The notes under the pieces were generated by a model. It made no database searches. It saw only the letters and a program-made list of their open reading frames with translations, and was not told the DNA's origin. Shown one piece after another: positions 17,263 through 24,949 of a stretch of 64,000 nucleotides of DNA. Origin of the DNA: Neobacillus nitrireducens (GTDB taxonomy: Bacteria > Bacillota > Bacilli > Bacillales > Cytobacillaceae); the NCBI RefSeq assembly GCF_030915405.1, contig NZ_CP133262.1:4170501-4234500 (forward strand). Direction: 5' to 3'. A program made the position numbers and the translations under genes. The stretch's first letter is position 1. Each line of letters opens with the position of its first letter.

Positions 17263-18255
17263 GTGGGATATGAAAATATAAGATTTCCAGACGGAACAAG
17301 ATTCTTAGTAACGGGTTCAGCCGGATTTATTGGCTCCAATTTAGTTGAAGCCATAATGAAATTAGGTTATCAAGTTAGAGGACTTGATAATTTTTCAACT
17401 GGAAAAAAAGAAAATGTTGAACAGTTTATCAATCATCCAAACTATGAATTCATCGAAGGTGATATTTGTGAACTTGCGACATGCATGAAAGCTTGCGAAG
17501 ATGTGGATTTTGTTCTTCATCAAGCGGCTTGGGGAAGTGTTCCAAGAAGTATTGATATGCCCTTACTATATGAAGAGATTAATATAAAAGGTACTTTACA
17601 AATGATGGAGGCGGCAAGACTGAATAGCGTGAAAAAGTTTGTATACGCCTCAAGCTCATCGGTATATGGTGACGAGCCTTGCCTGCCTAAAAAAGAGGGA
17701 ATAGAGGGCAATTTGTTATCACCATATGCTCTTACCAAAAAGGTAGACGAGGAATATGGGAAACTATATACCAAGTTATATGGTCTTGATACCTATGGTT
17801 TACGTTACTTCAATGTATTTGGTAGAAGACAAGATCCCAATGGGGCATATGCGGCAGTCATTCCTAAATTCATTAAAGAATTACTTAATAATGAACAACC
17901 CACTATAAATGGTGATGGGAAACAGAGTAGGGACTTTACTTATATTGAAAATGTAATAGAAGCTAATTTAAAGGCTTGTCTGGCAGATAGTGAAGCTGCA
18001 GGTAAGGCCTATAATATAGCATACGGTGGAAGAGAATATTTGATAGATATCTATGCTCACTTGTTGAATGCATTGGACAAAGATATTCAACCTATATTTG
18101 GACCTGTTAGAAATGGAGATATTAAGCACAGTAATGCTGATATTTCTAAAGCAAAAGAGAGGCTGGGATATGAACCAGAATGGAGTTTTGAGCGAGGTAT
18201 AGAGGCTGCTATAGAATGGTATATAGAGAATTTGGGCTACTTAAAGCCGGTGTAA
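17263..18255 (+). CDS. UDP-N-acetylglucosamine C4-epimerase-like SDR (WbpP/TviC type)
   Basis: This extended short-chain dehydrogenase of 330 residues has 'FLVTGSAGFIGSNLVEA' (NAD-binding, about 13-29), 'VRGLDNFSTGKKEN', 'HQAAWGSVPRSI' and the Ser-Tyr-Lys active site as 'YASSSSVYGD' with 'SPYALTKKVDE'. 'YFNVFGRRQDPNGAYAAVI' follows. The 'AAWGSVPRS' and 'GRRQDPNGAYAAVIP' stretches match WbpP/TviC, which interconvert UDP-GlcNAc(A) and UDP-GalNAc(A). With the preceding dehydrogenase it should yield UDP-GalNAcA. GTG 17263 sits 6 bases after a perfect GGAGGT (17251-17256) and 1 base after the upstream stop; an upstream in-frame start inside that gene is unlikely. Confidence 0.85.
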   Translation: MGYENIRFPDGTRFLVTGSAGFIGSNLVEAIMKLGYQVRGLDNFSTGKKENVEQFINHPNYEFIEGDICELATCMKACEDVDFVLHQAAWGSVPRSIDMPLLYEEINIKGTLQMMEAARLNSVKKFVYASSSSVYGDEPCLPKKEGIEGNLLSPYALTKKVDEEYGKLYTKLYGLDTYGLRYFNVFGRRQDPNGAYAAVIPKFIKELLNNEQPTINGDGKQSRDFTYIENVIEANLKACLADSEAAGKAYNIAYGGREYLIDIYAHLLNALDKDIQPIFGPVRNGDIKHSNADISKAKERLGYEPEWSFERGIEAAIEWYIENLGYLKPV

Positions 18256-18274
18256 GTTTCCAGGAGGGTAGGAA

Positions 18275-19384
18275 ATGAGTAAACCTATTAGAGTTTTACA
18301 CGTAGTAGTAAATATGAACAGAGGCGGTGCGGAAACGCTGATCATGAATTTATATCGGAATATCGACCGATCCAAGGTTCAATTCGACTTTCTAACGTGT
18401 AAAGTAGGGGTTTTTGATCAAGAAATAAAAGAACTTGGGGGGACTATACATCGGATTCCTTATATTAATGAAGTGGGCCATTTTAGCTACATAAAGGCCC
18501 TAAATAATTTTTTCTCTAAACATAATGACTATACAATTGTCCATTCTCATTTAAATCGAATGAGTGGACTAGTCGTTAAAGCGGCAAAGAAAATGGGGAT
18601 TCAGTATTGTATTTCTCACAGTCATAATACTGGTGGTGAAGGCGGGATTTTGGCTAAGGGATATAAATGGTATTCGGGATTATATATACCCTCCAATTCA
18701 GATTATACCTTTGCCTGTTCCGAATCTGCCGCCAAATGGTTATTTGGTAGCAAAGCAAATGATGCAAAATTACTTAATAATGGTATAGAACCTGAAATGT
18801 TTACTTACTCTCCTGATATCAGAATGACGAAAAGGAAGGAATTGGGGATTAGTGACCAACTAGTTATTGGTCATGTTGGTAGATTTACAAAGCAAAAGAA
18901 TCATAAGTTCTTAATTGAAATTTTTGCTGGCTTTGTTAAAAGAAGACCCAACTCTATTTTGTTATTATGTGGAGACGGCGTATTACGGAAAGATATAGAG
19001 AAAAGAGTAAATGAATTAAATTTAAAAGAAAAAGTTAAGTTCCTTGGTGTTAGAAGCGATATTAATCAATTACTTCAAGCATTTGACCTATTTTTATTTC
19101 CTTCACTGCATGAAGGACTACCAGTTACGCTCATTGAGGCACAAGCAGCTGGAATACCTTGTTTCATTTCGGCTGAGATAACAAATGAGGTTGACTTAGA
19201 TTTAGGTTTAATGAAATTTATAAATATATCCGGTATAGATTTATGGGTTACTGAACTAGAGAAATTTAACGTGGAAAAAGTAGAACGCCATACCTCAAAG
19301 TTCAAAAAGTTAAGAGATCGAGGATATGATATAAAAAATACAGCAGAATGGCTTCAAGACTTTTATATTTCAAATTCGAGGTGA
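18275..19384 (+). CDS. Glycosyltransferase family 4 (EpsF-like)
   Basis: The 369-residue GT-B enzyme has 'VLHVVVNMNRGGAETLIMNL' at the N-terminus, 'VHSHLNRMSG' and 'CISHSHNTGG'. The donor side has 'VIGHVGRFTKQKNHKFLIEI' (about residue 197) and 'HEGLPVTLIEAQAAGIP' (about 275) with the EX7E pair. This resembles the EpsF and CapJ type of exopolysaccharide glycosyltransferases. An AGGAGGG site precedes ATG 18275. It is 19 bases after the epimerase gene and 3 bases before the next glycosyltransferase. Confidence 0.87.
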   Translation: MSKPIRVLHVVVNMNRGGAETLIMNLYRNIDRSKVQFDFLTCKVGVFDQEIKELGGTIHRIPYINEVGHFSYIKALNNFFSKHNDYTIVHSHLNRMSGLVVKAAKKMGIQYCISHSHNTGGEGGILAKGYKWYSGLYIPSNSDYTFACSESAAKWLFGSKANDAKLLNNGIEPEMFTYSPDIRMTKRKELGISDQLVIGHVGRFTKQKNHKFLIEIFAGFVKRRPNSILLLCGDGVLRKDIEKRVNELNLKEKVKFLGVRSDINQLLQAFDLFLFPSLHEGLPVTLIEAQAAGIPCFISAEITNEVDLDLGLMKFINISGIDLWVTELEKFNVEKVERHTSKFKKLRDRGYDIKNTAEWLQDFYISNSR

Positions 19385-19387
19385 TAT

Positions 19388-20275
19388 TTGTTGACGATAT
19401 TAACTATATTTACCCCGACTTATAATAGGGCATATACACTTCACAAATGTTATGAGAGCCTTAAAAGACAATCAAATAAGGATTTTATTTGGTTAATTAT
19501 TGACGATGGTTCTTCAGATAATACGGAAGAATTAGTTAGTAATTGGATAGATGAAAATGTTCTTACGATTCGATACTATCGACAGGAAAACCAAGGGATG
19601 CATGGGGCTCATAATACTGCGTATAGCATGATCGATACAGAATTAAATGTTTGTATAGACAGCGATGATTACATGCCTTATGATGCTGTTGAAAAAATAG
19701 TTTCTTTCTGGAAGGAAAATGGTAGTGAAGATATAGGTGGGATTATTGGCCTTGATTGTAATATTAGAGGTGAAATATTAGGAACAGAACTGCCAAAGTT
19801 TATTAAAACTTCGACGCTATTTAACTTGTATAATAAAAACGGAGTTAAAGGGGATAAAAAGCTAGTCTATCGGACGAAACTTACAAAGAAATATCCTTAC
19901 CCTTTATATAAAAACGAAAAATTAGTTCCACTTTCTTATAAATATTTCATGCTGGACCAAGAATATGAAATGCTATTAATGAATGAAGCGCTTTGTTGTG
20001 TGGAGTATCTGCCAGATGGATCATCTCTGAACATACTAAAACAATATAAAGTAAGTCCAAAAGGCTTTAAATTTTATCGTATGGAAATGATGAAATTACC
20101 AAACACGCCGTTACTATTCAAATTTAAGCAGGCAGTACATTATGTATCTTCTAGCCTTTTTGCTGAAAGCAAAGGTGTATTAAGGCATTCACCTCAAAAA
20201 CTACTTACACTTATTGCTTTACCATTTGGTTTCATACTAAATAAATATATTACAGCAAAACTTGAAGGAAAGTAA
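19388..20275 (+). CDS. Glycosyltransferase family 2
   Basis: The 295-residue GT-A protein starts 'LTIFTPTYNRAYTLHKCYES' with 'WLIIDDGSSDNTEEL', 'NQGMHGAHNTAYSM' and the DxD motif 'CIDSDDYM' (about residues 92-99). The TTG at 19388 (or the adjacent TTG 19391) follows a GAGGTGAT site. It is the last gene of the operon beginning at 14780 and of the polysaccharide locus. No terminator hairpin with a T-run was found immediately after it. Confidence 0.87.
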   Translation: MLTILTIFTPTYNRAYTLHKCYESLKRQSNKDFIWLIIDDGSSDNTEELVSNWIDENVLTIRYYRQENQGMHGAHNTAYSMIDTELNVCIDSDDYMPYDAVEKIVSFWKENGSEDIGGIIGLDCNIRGEILGTELPKFIKTSTLFNLYNKNGVKGDKKLVYRTKLTKKYPYPLYKNEKLVPLSYKYFMLDQEYEMLLMNEALCCVEYLPDGSSLNILKQYKVSPKGFKFYRMEMMKLPNTPLLFKFKQAVHYVSSSLFAESKGVLRHSPQKLLTLIALPFGFILNKYITAKLEGK

Positions 20276-20560
20276 GCTTATCACGGCATTTCTTTATCCG
20301 AAGTTGGGCTTCAAAGCCTATTCGAAAATAATGGTTTAATAAAAATTTCTTTGACATTATGTAGAGTTGATGGTAAATTTTATTCATACAGCGTTCTCTT
20401 TAGAGAACTAGCTAATTGTCTAAGTGTGACTAATTAAATAATTTTAAAGTTATTCAAGCAATGATTTACCAAAGTAAACTTTTTAATCTCCTTGTTCTTT
20501 ATAATGAATTAATTGTGATGGAAGCTAATAATTGAGATTAATGAATCGTGGGTGGAAAAG
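20276..20560. other. Gap between polysaccharide locus and lasso peptide cluster
   Basis: There is no credible gene. It holds a short perfect palindrome (GTTCTC-TTTA-GAGAAC, about 20393-20408) and a TATAAT at 20500-20505 that could be a -10 box for the cyclase gene, though no good -35 stands 17 bases before it. Promoter assignment is therefore weak. Confidence 0.35.
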
Positions 20561-22513
20561 ATGAGCGCAATAACAGGGATTTATCACTTGAATGAGGAAC
20601 CATTAAATCCTGTTCTAACCAATAACTTAATGCAAGCCTTCCAACAATATCCTGCGGATCGGGTTCAAACATGGAATCATAATAATATTTTTCTTGGCTG
20701 TCATGCCCAATGGATTACTCCAGAATCAATTGGTGAACGTTTACCATACTATGATTACGAAAAAAGGCTAGCAATTACAGCGGATGCCATAATTGATAAT
20801 AGGGATGAGTTGTTTGATAGGTTACAAGTAGGCAGGGAAGAAAGGAAAGCCATTCCAGATAGCCAACTGATTTTAATAGCATACTATAAATGGGGAGAAG
20901 AGGTTCCTAAGCATTTAATTGGTGATTTTTCCTTTATGATTTGGGATGAGAAAAAAAGGAAGCTTTTTGGAGCGAGAGATTTTTCCGGAGCGAGAACGCT
21001 TTATTTTTACCATGACCAAAGTCGGTTTGCTTTTTCAACAACAATCGAACCGCTTTTCAAATTACCGTATGTAGCAAAAATTCTTAATGAAGAGTGGTTG
21101 GCTGAATACCTTGCAATCCCAGGAATGGTTGAGGCGGCTGACACTAAATCGACAGCTTATAAGTCAATTTATCAAATTCCACCCTCACATAGTATTACAA
21201 TTGCAAATGGTAAGGTATCTCTCTTAAGGTATAAGGCCATAAATTTTAATGAGAAATTAAAACTGAAATCCAATGGAGAATACGAAGAGGCGTTTCAAGA
21301 AATTTTCCAAAAGGCTGTAACATCAAGGATTCGTACATACGGTAAGGTAGGTTCACAACTAAGTGGGGGGTTAGATTCAGGTTCGGTAGTTAGTTTTGCT
21401 GCCAAAGCTCTACAAAAGGAAGAAAAACAATTACATACCTTCAGTTATATACCCGAAGAAAGTTTTATCGATTGGACACCATATTATTTTGTACCTGACG
21501 AAAGACCATTCATTAAAGAAACTGTAAATTATGTTGGTAATATTAATGATCAATATTTGGATCTTCCAGGAAAGAGCCCCCTTACAGAGGTAGATGATTT
21601 TCTCTCCATTATGGAAATGCCTTATAAATTCTTTGATAATTCCTTTTGGTTAAAGGCCATAAATGAACAAGCCCATAAGGAAGGAATAAAAATTCTATTA
21701 AATGGAGCAAGGGGAAATTATTCTATTTCCTGGGGCTCTCGAACATTAACAGTCGACTATTATGCTTCTTTATTAAAGAAGTTAAAATGGATTCAACTTT
21801 ATCATGATTTAGGTATGTACTGTAAAAATTTCAAAACTGGAAAATCACGCGTTCTTCCTATAGTGACAAAAAAGGCATTCCCCATGGCAACTAGTCTATT
21901 CGTAAAGGCAAATCAAAATGAATACCAATTTCCAATGTTGGTGAATCCAGAAATGGCGGCACGAACGAATGTCCTTGAAAAACTTAAGGGATTTGAAATA
22001 GATATAACAGGAAATAGCCATGAGAAGCCAAATGAAGCTAGAATGAAGCACTTTAATTATTTATATTCTTGGAATAAAAGTGGAACGGCAAGTACGAAAT
22101 TATCTTTGAAATATTCTTTATGGGACCGTGACCCAACCAATGATTTACGTATCATTCGCTTTTGTTTAGCAATACCAGATGAACAATATGTTAATAGTGG
22201 AATGGAACGATCACTTATTCGAAGAGCAACAAAAAATTACCTCCCAGATAAAGTTAGATTGAATCAGCATAGCCGTGGTATTCAAGGAGCGGATGTCATT
22301 AATCGAATGCAATCCGATTGGCCTAAGTTTATGGAAGAACTAAATCAGCTTATTAAAGACGCAAGGATTGCAGATCTGCTTAATTTGAAGGTAATAAAGG
22401 ACGCCATTAACTATATCGGGGAATCCCCACGTCCCGAATATATTTTCAATGACCACTTCAGAATCTTAACCCGCAGTTTAGTCGTCTACCGGTTTATTAA
22501 AAGTTTTTACTGA
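20561..22513 (+). CDS. Lasso peptide macrolactam synthetase (asparagine synthase-like, C protein)
   Basis: This 650-residue asparagine-synthetase homologue adenylates the ring Asp of the core peptide and closes the macrolactam. The N-terminal domain starts 'MSAITGIYHL' and lacks the Cys2 nucleophile of true glutamine-dependent synthetases, as is common in lasso cyclases. The synthetase domain has the PP-loop 'QLSGGLDSGSVVSF' (about residue 266) and 'LLNGARGNYSISWG'. ATG 20561 follows GGGTGG; a GTG at 20552 is also possible. It lies 16 bases upstream of the lasso precursor gene, and a kinase and ABC exporter follow. With this context the lasso role is well supported, and asparagine synthesis is unlikely. 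Confidence 0.88.
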   Translation: MSAITGIYHLNEEPLNPVLTNNLMQAFQQYPADRVQTWNHNNIFLGCHAQWITPESIGERLPYYDYEKRLAITADAIIDNRDELFDRLQVGREERKAIPDSQLILIAYYKWGEEVPKHLIGDFSFMIWDEKKRKLFGARDFSGARTLYFYHDQSRFAFSTTIEPLFKLPYVAKILNEEWLAEYLAIPGMVEAADTKSTAYKSIYQIPPSHSITIANGKVSLLRYKAINFNEKLKLKSNGEYEEAFQEIFQKAVTSRIRTYGKVGSQLSGGLDSGSVVSFAAKALQKEEKQLHTFSYIPEESFIDWTPYYFVPDERPFIKETVNYVGNINDQYLDLPGKSPLTEVDDFLSIMEMPYKFFDNSFWLKAINEQAHKEGIKILLNGARGNYSISWGSRTLTVDYYASLLKKLKWIQLYHDLGMYCKNFKTGKSRVLPIVTKKAFPMATSLFVKANQNEYQFPMLVNPEMAARTNVLEKLKGFEIDITGNSHEKPNEARMKHFNYLYSWNKSGTASTKLSLKYSLWDRDPTNDLRIIRFCLAIPDEQYVNSGMERSLIRRATKNYLPDKVRLNQHSRGIQGADVINRMQSDWPKFMEELNQLIKDARIADLLNLKVIKDAINYIGESPRPEYIFNDHFRILTRSLVVYRFIKSFY

Positions 22514-22529
22514 AGGGAGGTGATATTTT

Positions 22530-22685
22530 ATGAAGAAAGAATGGAGCAAGCCAGTTTTGGAAGTACTTGATGTTAGTATGACGATGGGTGGACCTGGAAA
22601 TGCCACTGCTGATAGCTATTGTACCAATAATCAAGATTTTGAAACGCATGATGGAAGATCAAATATGTCAAATATTTGCTCGTAA
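22530..22685 (+). CDS. Lasso peptide precursor (paeninodin-like, A peptide)
   Basis: This 51-residue ORF is preceded by GGGAGGTGAT. The leader MKKEWSKPVLEVLDVSMTM keeps the W/Y-x-x-P recognition motif (W5, P8), the LEVLDV stretch, and Thr at the penultimate position. The core would start at Gly20, with GGPGNATAD giving Gly1 and Asp9 for a nine-residue ring, as in paeninodin-type peptides (GPG near the start, D9). The tail is long for a lasso peptide: a 32-residue core with Cys12 and Cys31, ending in Ser as required by the phosphorylating kinases. A tail disulfide and C-terminal phosphoserine are predicted, not shown. It lies between the cyclase and kinase genes. Confidence 0.88.
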   Translation: MKKEWSKPVLEVLDVSMTMGGPGNATADSYCTNNQDFETHDGRSNMSNICS

Positions 22686-22703
22686 AATTATAGTAAAATG
22701 CTT

Positions 22704-22740
22704 ACCCTTATATTATCAATATTATATAAGGGTTTTTTTT
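22704..22740 (+). terminator. Attenuator hairpin between precursor and kinase genes
   Basis: A perfect 10-base stem (ACCCTTATAT at 22704-22713, ATATAAGGGT at 22724-22733) with a 10-base loop is followed by eight T. It sits 18 bases after the precursor stop. Partial termination here would make the precursor mRNA more abundant than the downstream enzyme mRNA. Confidence 0.85.
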
Positions 22741-22768
22741 AAAATCTCTAATAACTTATGGGGGACAC

Positions 22769-23701
22769 ATGTTAAATACTTTATCGACTGTCGTTTATAA
22801 GGTTTTCGGATTAAATGTTGTGAGTGATATCTTTCTACCAGAATTAATCCAAATTAGTGATCAAATAGAAAAGGTAGATGTAAGAATTTTAATAGAAGAT
22901 TTAACAAAATCCTGGTCTGAGTCCGAAAAAACTCATGGTGACTTTATTGTAAAAGAAAACTTAGTCATGTTTCAAATTCCTAGTATAGCGACCTTTTCTA
23001 TAGAAGATGGGAACAAGATTATTGTTTCACCATTGGCAGGTTCAATTGAAGGGGAGATTCGGTTATTTATCTTAGGTACATGTATGGGAGTAATTTTGCA
23101 ACAAAAAAAGATTCTGCCGTTACATGGGAGTGCAATAGAAATTGATGGAAGAGCTTATGCATTTATTGGCAACTCAGGTGCTGGTAAATCAACACTTGCG
23201 TCTGCCTTTTTAAACAATGGCTATCGACTTCTAACTGATGATGTTATCGCTATCTCACTTTCGCAAGAGGATATCCCCTTTGTAACACCATCCTATCCAC
23301 AACAGAAGCTTTGGCAAGAAAGTTTAAATGAATTCGGTATGGATCATCAAAAATATCATCCATTATTCGAACGGGAAACTAAGTATGCCATTCCAGTTCA
23401 TTCACAATTTTCAACAGATACAATTCCCTTGGGAGGAATTTTTGAACTAGTGAAATCAAATAATGAGGAAACAGAGATACATGTCCTGAATGGACTTGAA
23501 CGACTCCACACCATGTTTTATCATACTTACAGAAATTTTATGATTGCTCCCTCCGGATTAATGAATTGGCATTTTAATACTTCTGCACAAATAGTAAGGA
23601 AAATAAACTTTTTTCAAATTCGAAGGCCATCATCCTACTTTACGGCACATGATTTACCTGCTTATATACTAAAAACATTAAAAATAGAGTTCGAATCTTG
23701 A
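22769..23701 (+). CDS. HPr kinase-like lasso peptide kinase (PadeK/ThcoK-like)
   Basis: The 310-residue protein has 'LPLHGSAIEIDGRAYAFIGN' followed by a Walker A 'GNSGAGKSTLASAF' (about 135-148) and 'GYRLLTDDVIAIS', the acidic metal-binding site. This is the HprK/P C-terminal fold without its usual N-terminal domain. In lasso clusters such kinases phosphorylate the side chain of the C-terminal Ser of the precursor. The precursor here ends in Ser, which fits. ATG 22769 follows GGGGGA. It is after the attenuator hairpin and 51 bases before the nucleotidyltransferase gene. Confidence 0.85.
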   Translation: MLNTLSTVVYKVFGLNVVSDIFLPELIQISDQIEKVDVRILIEDLTKSWSESEKTHGDFIVKENLVMFQIPSIATFSIEDGNKIIVSPLAGSIEGEIRLFILGTCMGVILQQKKILPLHGSAIEIDGRAYAFIGNSGAGKSTLASAFLNNGYRLLTDDVIAISLSQEDIPFVTPSYPQQKLWQESLNEFGMDHQKYHPLFERETKYAIPVHSQFSTDTIPLGGIFELVKSNNEETEIHVLNGLERLHTMFYHTYRNFMIAPSGLMNWHFNTSAQIVRKINFFQIRRPSSYFTAHDLPAYILKTLKIEFES

Positions 23702-23752
23702 TTAAATCAAGTTTTTGGCGAAAATCATAAATTGGGGTTTTAGGAGATAGCT

Positions 23753-24949
23753 ATGGATAATAATCTTTGTCTAGATGTAACGGGTTTACCTAAGGAATTA
23801 ATCTTTTTACTCGAAGTCTTAAAAAGTGATCATGGCAGCATGCACTTGGACGGGGAAAATGCGGTTACAGAAATCAACTGGAATCTATTTCTAGAGCTGG
23901 CCATGCACCACCGAATATATCCATTAATCTATCCAAAATTAAAGATGCTAGATAAAAAAAGGATTCCTGAAAATGTTATTAATTTCTTGGGTCAACAATA
24001 TAAACAAAATACCTTTCATATGCTCCAATTAAGTGCTGAAATGGGGAAAATTAGTCAACTGTTTTCAGATAATAAGATGCGACTCCTTAATTTGAAGGGA
24101 CCTGTCCTGGCAACGGACCTATATGGTGAACTTTCTCTTCGGACCTGTGGAGACCTAGATATCCTTGTGCCCATTCAGGATCTGGAAAGAGTGGATCTGC
24201 TTCTTTTAAATCAAGGTTACATAAAAGATGATTATATTCAAACTATCTTGGGAGACTGGAAATGGAGACACCATCATGTAACCTACTTTCATTCAGAAAA
24301 GCAAATCAAAATTGAAATCCATTGGCGATTAAATCCTGGTCCAGGTAAAGAACCTTGTTTCGATGAATTATGGGAACGTAAAAGAGTATCCTCACTTACA
24401 AATTACCCTGTTTATTATTTGGGTAGGGAGGATTTATTTTTATTTCTTGTTTCACATGGTGCGCGTCACGGATGGTCACGCCTTCGCTGGTTGACAGATA
24501 TTAACGAAATCCTAAAACAAGATATTGATTGGGTAGAACTAGTTAAAATGTTGAAGAAATATCATTACCTACAAATAGGAGGGCAAGCACTTATTTTAGC
24601 GTCACAGTTGCTCAATTCAAAGCTATCTGAAGATAGTAGACCATTAATTATAAGAAAAGAGCCGAAAAAGTTAGCGCAAGAAGCAATATTTTACTTTAAT
24701 AGAATGATTAATTTGCATTCATTTCCTATCCCTGAAGATGTAGCAGTTTATCATAAGCATCATTTATTTTCATTAATGTCTATTAAGCAAAAGTTTTTCT
24801 TCATTCTTAGTTTTCTGTATCCGTATCCTGAAGATGCAGAGATATTACCATTACCGAAACAAGTTCATTTTCTCTATTTTCCACTACGTCCTTTTTTGTG
24901 GATTTGGAAAAAATTAAAGAGGCAAGTATTGCGCAGGAGGATATCCTAA
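23753..24949 (+). CDS. Nucleotidyltransferase family protein of the lasso cluster
   Basis: The 398-residue protein belongs to the nucleotidyltransferase-5-like family. The polymerase-beta-like core shows 'LLNLKGPVLATDLYGELSLR' followed by 'TCGDLDILVPIQD' (about residues 118-135), with the D-x-D metal aspartates and a later 'IKIEIHWRLN' acidic strand. Such genes are known in Firmicute lasso clusters, and similar genes occur in other peptide clusters; the reaction on the peptide is unproven. A GGAGAT site precedes ATG 23753. Its stop overlaps the exporter ATG (TAATG), so translation is coupled. It occupies the place where B1 and B2 genes would be expected. Confidence 0.72.
   Translation: MDNNLCLDVTGLPKELIFLLEVLKSDHGSMHLDGENAVTEINWNLFLELAMHHRIYPLIYPKLKMLDKKRIPENVINFLGQQYKQNTFHMLQLSAEMGKISQLFSDNKMRLLNLKGPVLATDLYGELSLRTCGDLDILVPIQDLERVDLLLLNQGYIKDDYIQTILGDWKWRHHHVTYFHSEKQIKIEIHWRLNPGPGKEPCFDELWERKRVSSLTNYPVYYLGREDLFLFLVSHGARHGWSRLRWLTDINEILKQDIDWVELVKMLKKYHYLQIGGQALILASQLLNSKLSEDSRPLIIRKEPKKLAQEAIFYFNRMINLHSFPIPEDVAVYHKHHLFSLMSIKQKFFFILSFLYPYPEDAEILPLPKQVHFLYFPLRPFLWIWKKLKRQVLRRRIS

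Noticed and set aside
20561..22513. True asparagine synthetase
   Set aside because: The Cys2 glutaminase nucleophile is missing and lasso precursor, kinase and exporter genes follow directly.
22588..22800. 70-residue reading frame overlapping the lasso precursor and attenuator
   Set aside because: It is out of frame with the precursor, crosses a terminator, lacks a ribosome site and has no recognisable motif.
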